A stretch of 64,000 bases of DNA. Origin: Pseudoalteromonas arctica A 37-1-2 (GTDB lineage: Bacteria > Pseudomonadota > Gammaproteobacteria > Enterobacterales > Alteromonadaceae). Below are positions 56,624-64,000 of this stretch, piece by piece; within the stretch, counting starts at the first letter, position 1; the number at the start of each line of letters is the position of its first letter. Both the position numbers and the translations under genes were made by a program. The notes beneath the pieces were generated by a model. It was not told where the DNA came from, ran no database searches, and saw nothing but the letters and a program-made list of their open reading frames with translations. The DNA is taken from assembly GCF_000238395.3 (NCBI RefSeq), contig NZ_CP011025.1, positions 372,001 through 436,000 of the forward strand, written 5' to 3'.

Positions 56624-59116
56624 TTAAAATAGCTCTTCTTCTGTTTTAGTGTCTTCTTCAAATATATCGTTAGGCTGAGATAGCACATACTTTGTAGGTG
56701 CAGTACCTTTTTCAAAATATTCAAATCGACTCGTGTAATCATTTTTATGGCTAAGTAAGCCGGTAGCTAAATCAATACGAATAGAAACAAGTCCCTCAGG
56801 CGGCTCAATTGGGGCTTCAGGCTTGCCTTCAAGTGCCGCTTTCATAAATTCAACCCAAGCTGGCTGCGCGGTTTTAGCGCCAGATTCCGCACCTGATATT
56901 TGGCTGCTATCTAGGTTGTTATTATATGTAGAGCGACCAAGAGCGTTGCCCGGATTATCAAAGCCAACCCAAACTGAGGTCATCACATTACTATTAAAAC
57001 CGCTAAACCAGGTATCTACTGAGTCATTAGTTGTGCCTGTTTTACCTGAAATGTCGCGACGATCTAGCGCTTGTGCTCGCCAAGCGGTTCCACTCCAACC
57101 TGTTTTATGAGCCCAGCTACCACCCCCCCAAATTGCACTATTCATAGCATCAGCAATTAAAAATGCATTTTGCTTAGAAATAATTCTCGGCGCACATTTT
57201 TTCGTTTGCTCCATTTCATCATCACTATTATGCATTGAGAGTGCATTATTTATTGGCAAAGGCTCTTCGTCACAGGCAAGAGCAGGGTTTGCTTTAAACA
57301 ATACATTGCCGTAAGCGTCTTGAATTTCTGAGATAAAGTAAGGTTCAATTAAATGACCGCCATTGGCAAATGTACTCATGCCTCTTGCAAGTTCAAGAGG
57401 AGTAATGGAAGCACTACCAAGTGCTAATGATTCACTGCGATTAATGTCAGCGTCTTTAAAACCAAATTTTAGTAAGTGATCAGCTGTACGTTGCAATCCA
57501 ACACCACGTAGTAAGCGCACCGAAATAACGTTTTTAGACTGTGCTAAAGCACGGCGAATTCGAATAGGACCGTTGTAAACAGCAGGGCTGTTTTTAGGAC
57601 GCCATGCTACGCCTTGGCTCTTATCCCATTGGTTTATAGGTGCATCATTTAATATAGACGCAAGCGTGTAACCTTTTTCAAGTGCTGCCGAATATATAAA
57701 AGGTTTTATATTAGAACCCACTTGACGCTTAGCTTGTATCGCTCGGTTGTATTGACTTTGCTCAAAGCTGTAACCCCCTACAATAGCTTTTATTCTACCG
57801 TCTTGTGGATCGAGGGATACAATAGCGCTTGATGCTTCTGGTATTTGGCTTAATAAGTAGCTGTTATCTTCGTTTTGACGTACCCATATTTGCATACCTG
57901 GCGTTAAAATATCAGTAGCTGCTTTTGGAGCAAAGCTTTGGCGGTAGCGAGTAATATACTTACGCGCCCATTTTAAACTATCCCAACTGAGAGTTGTTTG
58001 CTCACCATTTTTAAGTAGTACTGTAGCTGTTTTATTATTAACACTGAGTACTGCTGCAACTTTTAAAGTGCCTAACTCATTTACGCTCTGTAATTTATTG
58101 AGTATTTGTTGCTCAGTTAAAGCTGGTTGTGTTTCAGGATTCCATAAAACATCAGTTGGACCTCTAAAACCATGACGCATATCGTAACTGTGTAAGTTAT
58201 TTACAAGTGCGTTTTGCGCTGCTTTTTGAACCTTTGACTCTACTGAGGTAAAAATTTTAAAACCAGAGTTGTAGGCTTTATCTACCCCATAGCGCGAAAC
58301 CATTTCAGCGCGCACCATTTCAGAGATATACGGTGCGTATAAGTTTATTTCTGCACCGTGAAAATAAGCTGTAATAGGTTGGCTAGTTGCTTCGTTATAT
58401 TGCTCTTGTGTTATATAGTCTTCGGTCAGTAAACGGCCTAAAACTACATTTCGGCGTGCTTTTGCACGCGTTGGGTTACGAATTGGGTTTAAAGCTGAAG
58501 GTGCTTTAGGTAAACCTGCAATCATCGCCATTTGTGCAAGTGTTAAATCTTTTAGCTCTTTACCGTAATAAACTTGCGCTGCTGCACCAATACCGAAAGC
58601 ACGATTACCTAATTCTATTTTATTAAGGTAAAGCTCTAAAATTTCGTCTTTTGTTAATACATCTTCGATATGCAGTGCTATAAATATTTCTTTAACTTTA
58701 CGAATATAGGCTTTTTCGCGTGTCAAAAAGAAATTACGAGCAAGCTGCATAGTAATAGTACTTGCGCCTTGTTTTTTCTCGCCGGTAGATATGAGAACAA
58801 GGGCTGAGCGTACAATACCTATAGGGTCTATGCCTATGTGGTCGTAAAAACGATTATCTTCCGTAGCTAAGAACGCATTAATTAACGTTTGAGGGATCTC
58901 ATCAATAGTCACAGGAATACGGCGTTTTTCACCAAATTGATTGATTAAAAGCCCATCTTTAGTGAAGACTTGCATAGGAGTTTGTAATTGCACGTCTTTT
59001 AAAACTTGCACACTGGGGATATCAGGTTTAACGTAGTAATAAAGACTGACCAAAGTGATCAGACCAATTAACACACAAATGATAAAAAATTGTAAAGTTC
59101 GTTTTAATAAAATCAC
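56624..59116 (-). CDS. mrcA: penicillin-binding protein 1A
   Basis: 830-residue class A PBP: one N-terminal membrane anchor (about 8-28), glycosyltransferase domain (ATEDNRFYDHIGID, KKQGASTITMQLARNFFL, IALHIEDVLTKDEILELYLN), an OB-like insert, and the transpeptidase with SxxK in VGSNIKPF, SxN in AQSKNVIS and SGKTGTTNDSVDTWF. It polymerises and crosslinks peptidoglycan. Divergent from pilM (130 bp between), the arrangement conserved in many gammaproteobacteria. Confidence 0.97.
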   Translation of the reverse strand: MILLKRTLQFFIICVLIGLITLVSLYYYVKPDIPSVQVLKDVQLQTPMQVFTKDGLLINQFGEKRRIPVTIDEIPQTLINAFLATEDNRFYDHIGIDPIGIVRSALVLISTGEKKQGASTITMQLARNFFLTREKAYIRKVKEIFIALHIEDVLTKDEILELYLNKIELGNRAFGIGAAAQVYYGKELKDLTLAQMAMIAGLPKAPSALNPIRNPTRAKARRNVVLGRLLTEDYITQEQYNEATSQPITAYFHGAEINLYAPYISEMVRAEMVSRYGVDKAYNSGFKIFTSVESKVQKAAQNALVNNLHSYDMRHGFRGPTDVLWNPETQPALTEQQILNKLQSVNELGTLKVAAVLSVNNKTATVLLKNGEQTTLSWDSLKWARKYITRYRQSFAPKAATDILTPGMQIWVRQNEDNSYLLSQIPEASSAIVSLDPQDGRIKAIVGGYSFEQSQYNRAIQAKRQVGSNIKPFIYSAALEKGYTLASILNDAPINQWDKSQGVAWRPKNSPAVYNGPIRIRRALAQSKNVISVRLLRGVGLQRTADHLLKFGFKDADINRSESLALGSASITPLELARGMSTFANGGHLIEPYFISEIQDAYGNVLFKANPALACDEEPLPINNALSMHNSDDEMEQTKKCAPRIISKQNAFLIADAMNSAIWGGGSWAHKTGWSGTAWRAQALDRRDISGKTGTTNDSVDTWFSGFNSNVMTSVWVGFDNPGNALGRSTYNNNLDSSQISGAESGAKTAQPAWVEFMKAALEGKPEAPIEPPEGLVSIRIDLATGLLSHKNDYTSRFEYFEKGTAPTKYVLSQPNDIFEEDTKTEEELF

Positions 59117-59246
59117 TTATATTTCCCTAAATGGACTCCCAATTGCGAGTTTTGACTGTTAGTATATATTGATTAAAAAATGAATAATATTTTTTCATAT
59201 AAAAATTATAACTTGTTTATTATTAAAACAAAGGCCAAGTTGAAAC

Positions 59247-60326
59247 ATGCTAAGTCAACTATTTCAAAAACCGTCCCCGATGATGGTAGGAATTGATATT
59301 GGATCGCACTCTATTAAGGCTGTGCTTTTACGTGAAATTGAAACAGGATTTCGACTCGAAGCACTTGCAATTGAGCCAATGCCAAAAGGCGCCATGAGTG
59401 AGCGCACAATTCAAGATATTGAAGCAATTGGTAATGTAATTTCAAAATTAAGAAGAAAATTACCAAAATCGTTAAAATCTGCTGCGGTGGCTGTTTCTGG
59501 TCAAACAGTTATTACTAAAGTGATCTTCATGGATGTATCGTTAACTGATGCTGAACTTGAATCACAAATTGAAATTGAAGCTGATAGTTTAATCCCATAT
59601 CCTCTTGATGAAGTGAGCCTCGACTTTGAGAAGCTTTCGACGAATGAGGCCGATCCTAGTAAAATGAATGTTTTGCTTTCAGCTGCTCGTACTGAGAGTG
59701 TAGAAGCGCGTGTTGGCGCTTTAGAAGCTGCAAATTTAGAAGCTAAAATAGTCGATGTAGAAAGCTATGCATTAAGTCGTGCAATGGATGTTTACTATCA
59801 ACAATTACCTAGCGATGCGTTTAATAAATGTGTAGCGGTGGTTGATATTGGTGCAGTTTTAATGCTTGTAAGCGTAGTACAAGCAGGGGAAACAATCTAT
59901 ACCCGTGACCAGGTTTTTGGCGGCGATCAATATACAAATAGTATTGTCGCTTATTATAATAAAGGCTTTGATGAAGCCGAAATTGGTAAAACATCAGGTG
60001 ATTTACCACCAAACTATACCTTTGAAGTATTGGCCCCTTTTCAAACCTCGTTACTTCAACAGGTGCGACGTGCAGTGCAAATGTTTTTAACAACCAGTGG
60101 TAAAGAACAAATTGACTATATTGTCTTAACGGGTGGGACATCGATGATAAAAGGTATTGACCGATTGCTCATCGAAGAACTCGGTATTCACTCTGTCGTT
60201 GCTGAGCCTTTTGAGAGTATGGAAATTTCCCCTAAAGTAGATCGTAATGTGATGCAGCGTCACAAAACTCAGTTTGCAATTGCGACTGGGTTGGCATTAA
60301 GGAGTTTTTCAACATGCCATATATAA
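59247..60326 (+). CDS. pilM: type IV pilus assembly protein PilM
   Basis: 359-residue cytoplasmic actin-like ATPase. VGIDIGSHSIKAVLL forms the phosphate-1 loop, VVDIGAVLMLVSVV phosphate 2 and YIVLTGGTSMIKG the adenosine motif. It binds the N-terminus of PilN and links the outer alignment complex to the motor. First gene of pilMNOPQ; its 3' end overlaps pilN by 13 bp. Confidence 0.97.
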   Translation: MLSQLFQKPSPMMVGIDIGSHSIKAVLLREIETGFRLEALAIEPMPKGAMSERTIQDIEAIGNVISKLRRKLPKSLKSAAVAVSGQTVITKVIFMDVSLTDAELESQIEIEADSLIPYPLDEVSLDFEKLSTNEADPSKMNVLLSAARTESVEARVGALEAANLEAKIVDVESYALSRAMDVYYQQLPSDAFNKCVAVVDIGAVLMLVSVVQAGETIYTRDQVFGGDQYTNSIVAYYNKGFDEAEIGKTSGDLPPNYTFEVLAPFQTSLLQQVRRAVQMFLTTSGKEQIDYIVLTGGTSMIKGIDRLLIEELGIHSVVAEPFESMEISPKVDRNVMQRHKTQFAIATGLALRSFSTCHI

Positions 60327-60886
60327 ATCTACTGCCTTGGCGCGAATTACAACGCGAAGAATCGAAAAAGAAATTTGTAACTATACTTGTTGGTGTCGTT
60401 ATAATTTGTTTTGCGAGTATGTACTTATTAAGCTCTTTTTATAGTGCATTAAAAGACGGTCAAAACTTAAAGAATAACTATTTAAGCTCAGAAATTAGCA
60501 TGCTAGATAAAAAAATAAGTGAAATAAGAAGCTTAGATAAAAGAAAAGAAAACTTACAACAGCGTATGAGACTCATTGAAGAATTACAAAGCAGCCGTAA
60601 TTTGGGTACACAAATAATGGATGAAGTTGCCAAAATAGTGCCCGGTGGCGTTTATTTAACAAAACTCGAGCGCAGAGGCAGCCAAATACATGTATTGGGA
60701 CGCAGTGAATCTAATAATCGTTTATCAACTATGCTGCGCCAAGTACAAAGCTCATATTTACTAGAGAATCCTTCAATGCAAGGTATTGTTGCAGGCGATC
60801 AATCTTCGCGTTTACTTAGTGATTTTAATATGGAATTTTATGTAAAACCATTTGATAAAATTGGTGAGGTTAGCGATGAGCCTTGA
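60314..60886 (+). CDS. pilN: type IV pilus assembly protein PilN
   Basis: 190 residues. The start carries the INLLPWRE motif that fits into PilM, followed by one transmembrane helix (about 22-42), a coiled coil (50-95) and a ferredoxin-like periplasmic domain. Heterodimerises with PilO. Overlaps pilM at its start and pilO by 11 bp at its end. Confidence 0.96.
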   Translation: MPYINLLPWRELQREESKKKFVTILVGVVIICFASMYLLSSFYSALKDGQNLKNNYLSSEISMLDKKISEIRSLDKRKENLQQRMRLIEELQSSRNLGTQIMDEVAKIVPGGVYLTKLERRGSQIHVLGRSESNNRLSTMLRQVQSSYLLENPSMQGIVAGDQSSRLLSDFNMEFYVKPFDKIGEVSDEP

Positions 60887-61481
60887 TTTTAAAGCACTGA
60901 GTGAAATTGATTGGAATGAAATAGAGCTCGATAACATTGGCGATTGGCCTATTGCAGTTAAAGCAATTTGCTGTACGTTTGTTGCCGGACTAGTATTGTT
61001 TTTTAGTTACAGCCTATTAGTTTCTGATGAAATTGATAGTTACCATAGTGCGGTTGCTAAAGAAGTTGAATTACGTACTACTTATCGTACTAAGTATGCT
61101 GTAGCGAGTAAGCTTGAAATCTATCGTCAACAAATGGTTGAAATGGAAGATAAGTTTTCACAGCTATTAAAACGTCTACCTACTTCAAACGAAACTCCTG
61201 GTTTACTTGATGATTTGTCGTATGTTGGGACAACGAGTGGCCTGACTTTTTTAAAAATAGGTTGGTTGCCAGAAGTCGAGAAAGAATTTTATACTGAATT
61301 ACCGATTAAAATAGAAGTGATAGGGACCTACCATGAATTTGGTGAGTTTGTGGGTAAAGTAGCTCAGTTACCACGAATTGTAAGCTTACATGACTTTTCT
61401 ATTTTATCATCGGGCGATAAACAGTTAACATTTAGTGTTGTTGCAAAAACATATCGTTATGAAGAAGGGGTTAAAAAATGA
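60876..61481 (+). CDS. pilO: type IV pilus assembly protein PilO
   Basis: 201 residues from ATG 60876 (MSLDFKALSEIDW), overlapping pilN; a longer frame from 60852 reaches further into pilN and lacks family support. Cytosolic start, a transmembrane helix (about 27-47), a coiled coil and a periplasmic ferredoxin-like fold (LDDLSYVGTTSGLTFLKIGW; PIKIEVIGTYHEFGEFVG). Its stop overlaps the pilP ATG (ATGA). Confidence 0.95.
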   Translation: MSLDFKALSEIDWNEIELDNIGDWPIAVKAICCTFVAGLVLFFSYSLLVSDEIDSYHSAVAKEVELRTTYRTKYAVASKLEIYRQQMVEMEDKFSQLLKRLPTSNETPGLLDDLSYVGTTSGLTFLKIGWLPEVEKEFYTELPIKIEVIGTYHEFGEFVGKVAQLPRIVSLHDFSILSSGDKQLTFSVVAKTYRYEEGVKK

Positions 61482-62017
61482 AACTCCTTCGCGTAGTACC
61501 TGTAGCAATAGCGTTTGTTTTAGCTGGTTGTAATGATGATACGTCTGAGCAAAAAGAATTCATTGATCAAGTTAAGGCAAGTACAACACCAAAGGTTGAA
61601 TCAATTCCTGAGCTTACAAAGTTTGAAATATTTGAATATAGTGCAGGGCAGCTACGTAGTCCATTTGTAGCGCCCCAGCCTGAAATAATTCAAAATAAAT
61701 TAACGCAAGTAAAAAACTGTTTGCACCCAGATCAAGAGCGTCGTCGCGAACCATTAGAGAAATACCCGCTAGATAACTTAGCAATGAAAGGCACAATTGG
61801 TTCTAGTGGACAAATATGGGCATTAATAACAGCAGCAGATGACACTTTACACCGCGTAACGTTAGGGAATTACCTTGGTAGTTATGATGGAAAAGTAAAA
61901 ACAGTAAGCAATGATTATATAGAATTAGTGGAATTAATCCCTGATGGGTCTGGTTGTTGGAAAGAGCGCCTGACTAAATTAGAAATGTTAGAGGCGGCAA
62001 CAGATGGCGCAAATTAA
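61478..62017 (+). CDS. pilP: type IV pilus lipoprotein PilP
   Basis: 179 residues. Lipoprotein signal with lipobox VLAGC; disordered linker that binds PilN/PilO, then a beta domain (about 85-170: LDNLAMKGTIGSSGQIWALI, HRVTLGNYLGSYDGKV) that contacts PilQ. ATGA overlap with pilO. Its 3' end may overlap pilQ by 14 bp if the earlier pilQ start is used. Confidence 0.95.
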   Translation: MKLLRVVPVAIAFVLAGCNDDTSEQKEFIDQVKASTTPKVESIPELTKFEIFEYSAGQLRSPFVAPQPEIIQNKLTQVKNCLHPDQERRREPLEKYPLDNLAMKGTIGSSGQIWALITAADDTLHRVTLGNYLGSYDGKVKTVSNDYIELVELIPDGSGCWKERLTKLEMLEAATDGAN

Positions 62018-62039
62018 TAATAAAAAAGGTAAAAATAGC

Positions 62040-64000
62040 ATGTATAAGGACGTACTTTGGCTTCATCGTATTTCACGAGTATTATTGGTTGCTGTTGCTT
62101 TAGTCACTGTAAATACAGCCATTGCAGGGCCATTACTATATGATGTTCGTTATAACCCATTACTTAAAGGCGAGACTGAATTACAGCTTGTTTTTGATGA
62201 AGAGTTAACGCTTGAGCCAAAAGTTCAGGTGTTTAATAGCCCAGCCAGAATCGAAATGTTTTTTGATACTGCAGAGTTAGAGGTTGGTTTAAATGATGTT
62301 GCAGTTAATCAAGCTGGGATTAGCAATGTAACTAATGTTCTCACTGATAGTGGTTTAAAAGTAACAGTAAACCTAGATAGATTAAAAATTTATGAAACCG
62401 AAGTTCATAATAATTTAGTATCAATACGCGTATCGGACAACCCACTTACAGAATCTGAAAACGAAGATGTAGTGATGGATTCAGGTGATGTAAGCGGAAA
62501 TTATATTAATCGTATTCAGTCAATTGATTTCAGACGTGGTGAAAAGGGCGAAGCTAAAGTACTCGTATTTTTACAAGACACTCAAGCTGCAATTGAAGTA
62601 CATGAGAGCGGCGGAAAAATTTATGCAGACTTCCATCATACTGATATTTTAGATGACTTACTTTATGAGCTGGATGTATTAGATTTTGGTACTGTTGTAA
62701 GTAATATTGAGACTTTTAAAGAAGATGGATTAAGTCGTGTTGTTATTGAGCCAAACGCTCAGTTTACATTTACGTACCAGCAAATAGATAATATTTTAAC
62801 GCTGACGGTAGAAAAAGATGAAACGCAAAACGCCTATTTAGACGGTGGCGTTGAGTACCAAGGTCGCCCTATGACCTTAAATTTTCAAGATATCTCTGTG
62901 CGTGCAGCACTACAAATTATTGCGGGTTATAACGATTTTAACTTAGTAACCAGTGATTCAGTGACAGGTAATATAACACTGCGCTTAGATGGCGTACCGT
63001 GGGATCAAGCGCTTGACGTAGTATTGCGTATTAAAGGGCTAGACAAACGAATGGATGGCTCTATTTTAATGGTAGCGCCTGCAGAGGAGCTTGCGGCACG
63101 TGAAGCTAAGGATTTAAAAGCTAAACAGCAAGTTGAAGACTTAGAACCACTCTATAGTGAATACATTCGATTAAACTATGCTAAAGCCGAAAATTTTGCT
63201 GACTTATTAAAAACAGATAGGAACAGTATTATAACTGCCCGTGGTAGTGTATCGGTTGATCAGCGTACAAATACTTTATTAGTGAAAGATACTGTTAAGA
63301 GTATAGAAAACATTCGCCGGATGATAGAAACACTCGATATTCCGGTACAGCAGGTTGTAATCGAATCTCGAATGGTAACTGTGCGCGATAACGTTACTGA
63401 AGACTTAGGCGTACGCTGGGGCTTTAGTGATCAAGGCAGTAGTGTTGGTATTTCTGGCTCCCTTGAAGGCGCTGAAGGTATTTATAATGCGACATCAACT
63501 TCAAATGCGCCAAGTATTTCAGATCGATTAAATGTAAATTTACCAATTTCTAATCCTGCGGCCAGTATTGGTTTGCACATAGCAAAATTGGCTAACGGTA
63601 CATTAATTGATTTAGAGCTAAGTGCGCTTGAAGAAGAGAATAAAGGCGAAATTATTGCTAGCCCGCGTATCATAGCGGCTAATCAGCAAAAAGCGCGAAT
63701 AGAGCAAGGTACTGAAATCCCTTACACTGAGTCAGCTTCAAGTGGTGCTACTACTGTAAGCTTTAAAAAAGCGGTACTAAGCTTAGAAGTAACCCCTCAT
63801 ATCACACCTGATAATAAAGTAATTCTAGACTTAATTATTACTCAAGACACACGTGGTGATACTGTACAAACGGGAACAGGTGAAGCAGTGTCAATTGATA
63901 CCCAAGAGATTCAAACTCAAGTGTTAGTTGAGAATGGACAAACCGTAGTACTCGGTGGTATTTTCCAGCAGCAGATCATTAATACTACGAGTAAAGTGCC
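62040..64000 (+). CDS. pilQ: type IV pilus secretin PilQ (partial, runs off the window)
   Basis: 654 codons visible. Signal peptide (hydrophobic stretch ending AIAG), two AMIN-type domains (about 30-230) that bind glycan, secretin/TonB short N-terminal domain (MTLNFQDISVRAALQIIAGY), an N1-type domain (YIRLNYAKAENFADLL) and the secretin barrel beginning IPVQQVVIESRMV, up to VENGQTVVLGGIF near the end. It forms the outer-membrane pore for the pilus. An in-frame ATG at 62004 inside pilP is an alternative start; I prefer 62040 for its clean signal peptide. Confidence 0.95.
   Translation, partial: MYKDVLWLHRISRVLLVAVALVTVNTAIAGPLLYDVRYNPLLKGETELQLVFDEELTLEPKVQVFNSPARIEMFFDTAELEVGLNDVAVNQAGISNVTNVLTDSGLKVTVNLDRLKIYETEVHNNLVSIRVSDNPLTESENEDVVMDSGDVSGNYINRIQSIDFRRGEKGEAKVLVFLQDTQAAIEVHESGGKIYADFHHTDILDDLLYELDVLDFGTVVSNIETFKEDGLSRVVIEPNAQFTFTYQQIDNILTLTVEKDETQNAYLDGGVEYQGRPMTLNFQDISVRAALQIIAGYNDFNLVTSDSVTGNITLRLDGVPWDQALDVVLRIKGLDKRMDGSILMVAPAEELAAREAKDLKAKQQVEDLEPLYSEYIRLNYAKAENFADLLKTDRNSIITARGSVSVDQRTNTLLVKDTVKSIENIRRMIETLDIPVQQVVIESRMVTVRDNVTEDLGVRWGFSDQGSSVGISGSLEGAEGIYNATSTSNAPSISDRLNVNLPISNPAASIGLHIAKLANGTLIDLELSALEEENKGEIIASPRIIAANQQKARIEQGTEIPYTESASSGATTVSFKKAVLSLEVTPHITPDNKVILDLIITQDTRGDTVQTGTGEAVSIDTQEIQTQVLVENGQTVVLGGIFQQQIINTTSKV

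Noticed and set aside
1..64000. CRISPR arrays, prophage, IS transposases, tRNA or rRNA genes, and defence systems
   Set aside because: No evenly spaced direct repeats, no integrase or transposase frames, no cloverleaf I could recognise, and no defence-type gene cluster were seen.

Overview
The window is about 40% GC core chromosome of a marine gammaproteobacterium of the order Alteromonadales, most likely Pseudoalteromonas. This is inferred from the protein sequences as I know the families (HemN, MetJ, YihI, L31 and PilQ look alteromonad), from the AT-rich intergenic spacers, and from small interspersed repeats with ATACCAAT-type ends. Nearly all genes are intact and tightly packed. I see no prophage, IS transposase, CRISPR array, tRNA, rRNA or defence island.

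Layout. 1-5.4 kb: a cut-off membrane protein, a methyltransferase, a beta-carbonic anhydrase and a Rossmann protein in one operon, then ubiK (minus) and rep helicase. 5.4-9.4 kb (minus): a GAF-GAF-GGDEF protein with a degenerate EAL domain, cytochrome c5 and elbB. 9.4-19.2 kb: polA, a Spot 42-like RNA, yceI, DUF1285, engB, cytochrome c4, a CsrB/CsrC-like RNA, yihI, DUF2489 and hemN. This matches the E. coli order polA-spf-yihA-csrC-yihI-hemN with a few insertions, and it is the most informative part of the window. 19.3-29 kb: darP and pmbA (divergent), dciA, an M13 lipoprotein peptidase, an APH-like kinase, mutT and secA. 29-45 kb: two chemoreceptors flanking an epimerase, a split histidine-utilisation locus (hutH, hutU, hutC, hutI, hutG) with a degenerate GGDEF-EAL membrane protein inside it, rraA, a PAP2 phosphatase and a glycosyltransferase. 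45-50 kb (minus): DUF971, hslU, hslV, ftsN and priA. 50-56.6 kb: rpmE, malic enzyme, metJ, metB and metL. 56.6-64 kb: mrcA (PBP1a) divergent from pilMNOPQ, with pilQ cut by the window end.

Regulation that can be read directly: a nine-GGA CsrA-sponge RNA with a GacA/UvrY-type box upstream; a class II FNR-type promoter for hemN (site centred 41.5 bp from the start predicted by a perfect TATAAT); two HutC-type palindromes CTTGTATATACAAG / TTGTATATACAA in front of hutI and hutU; a consensus MetJ box before metB; two DnaA boxes before polA; a candidate L31 leader before rpmE; and many intrinsic terminators.

Repeats: three copies of a roughly 160-bp MITE-like element, one long imperfect palindrome of about 113 bp, and a shared 20-bp motif at 24.7 and 44.7 kb. 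No large undescribed system is evident. The best leads are the two regulatory RNAs and their control, the palindromic repeat families, and the two signalling proteins with degenerate EAL domains.
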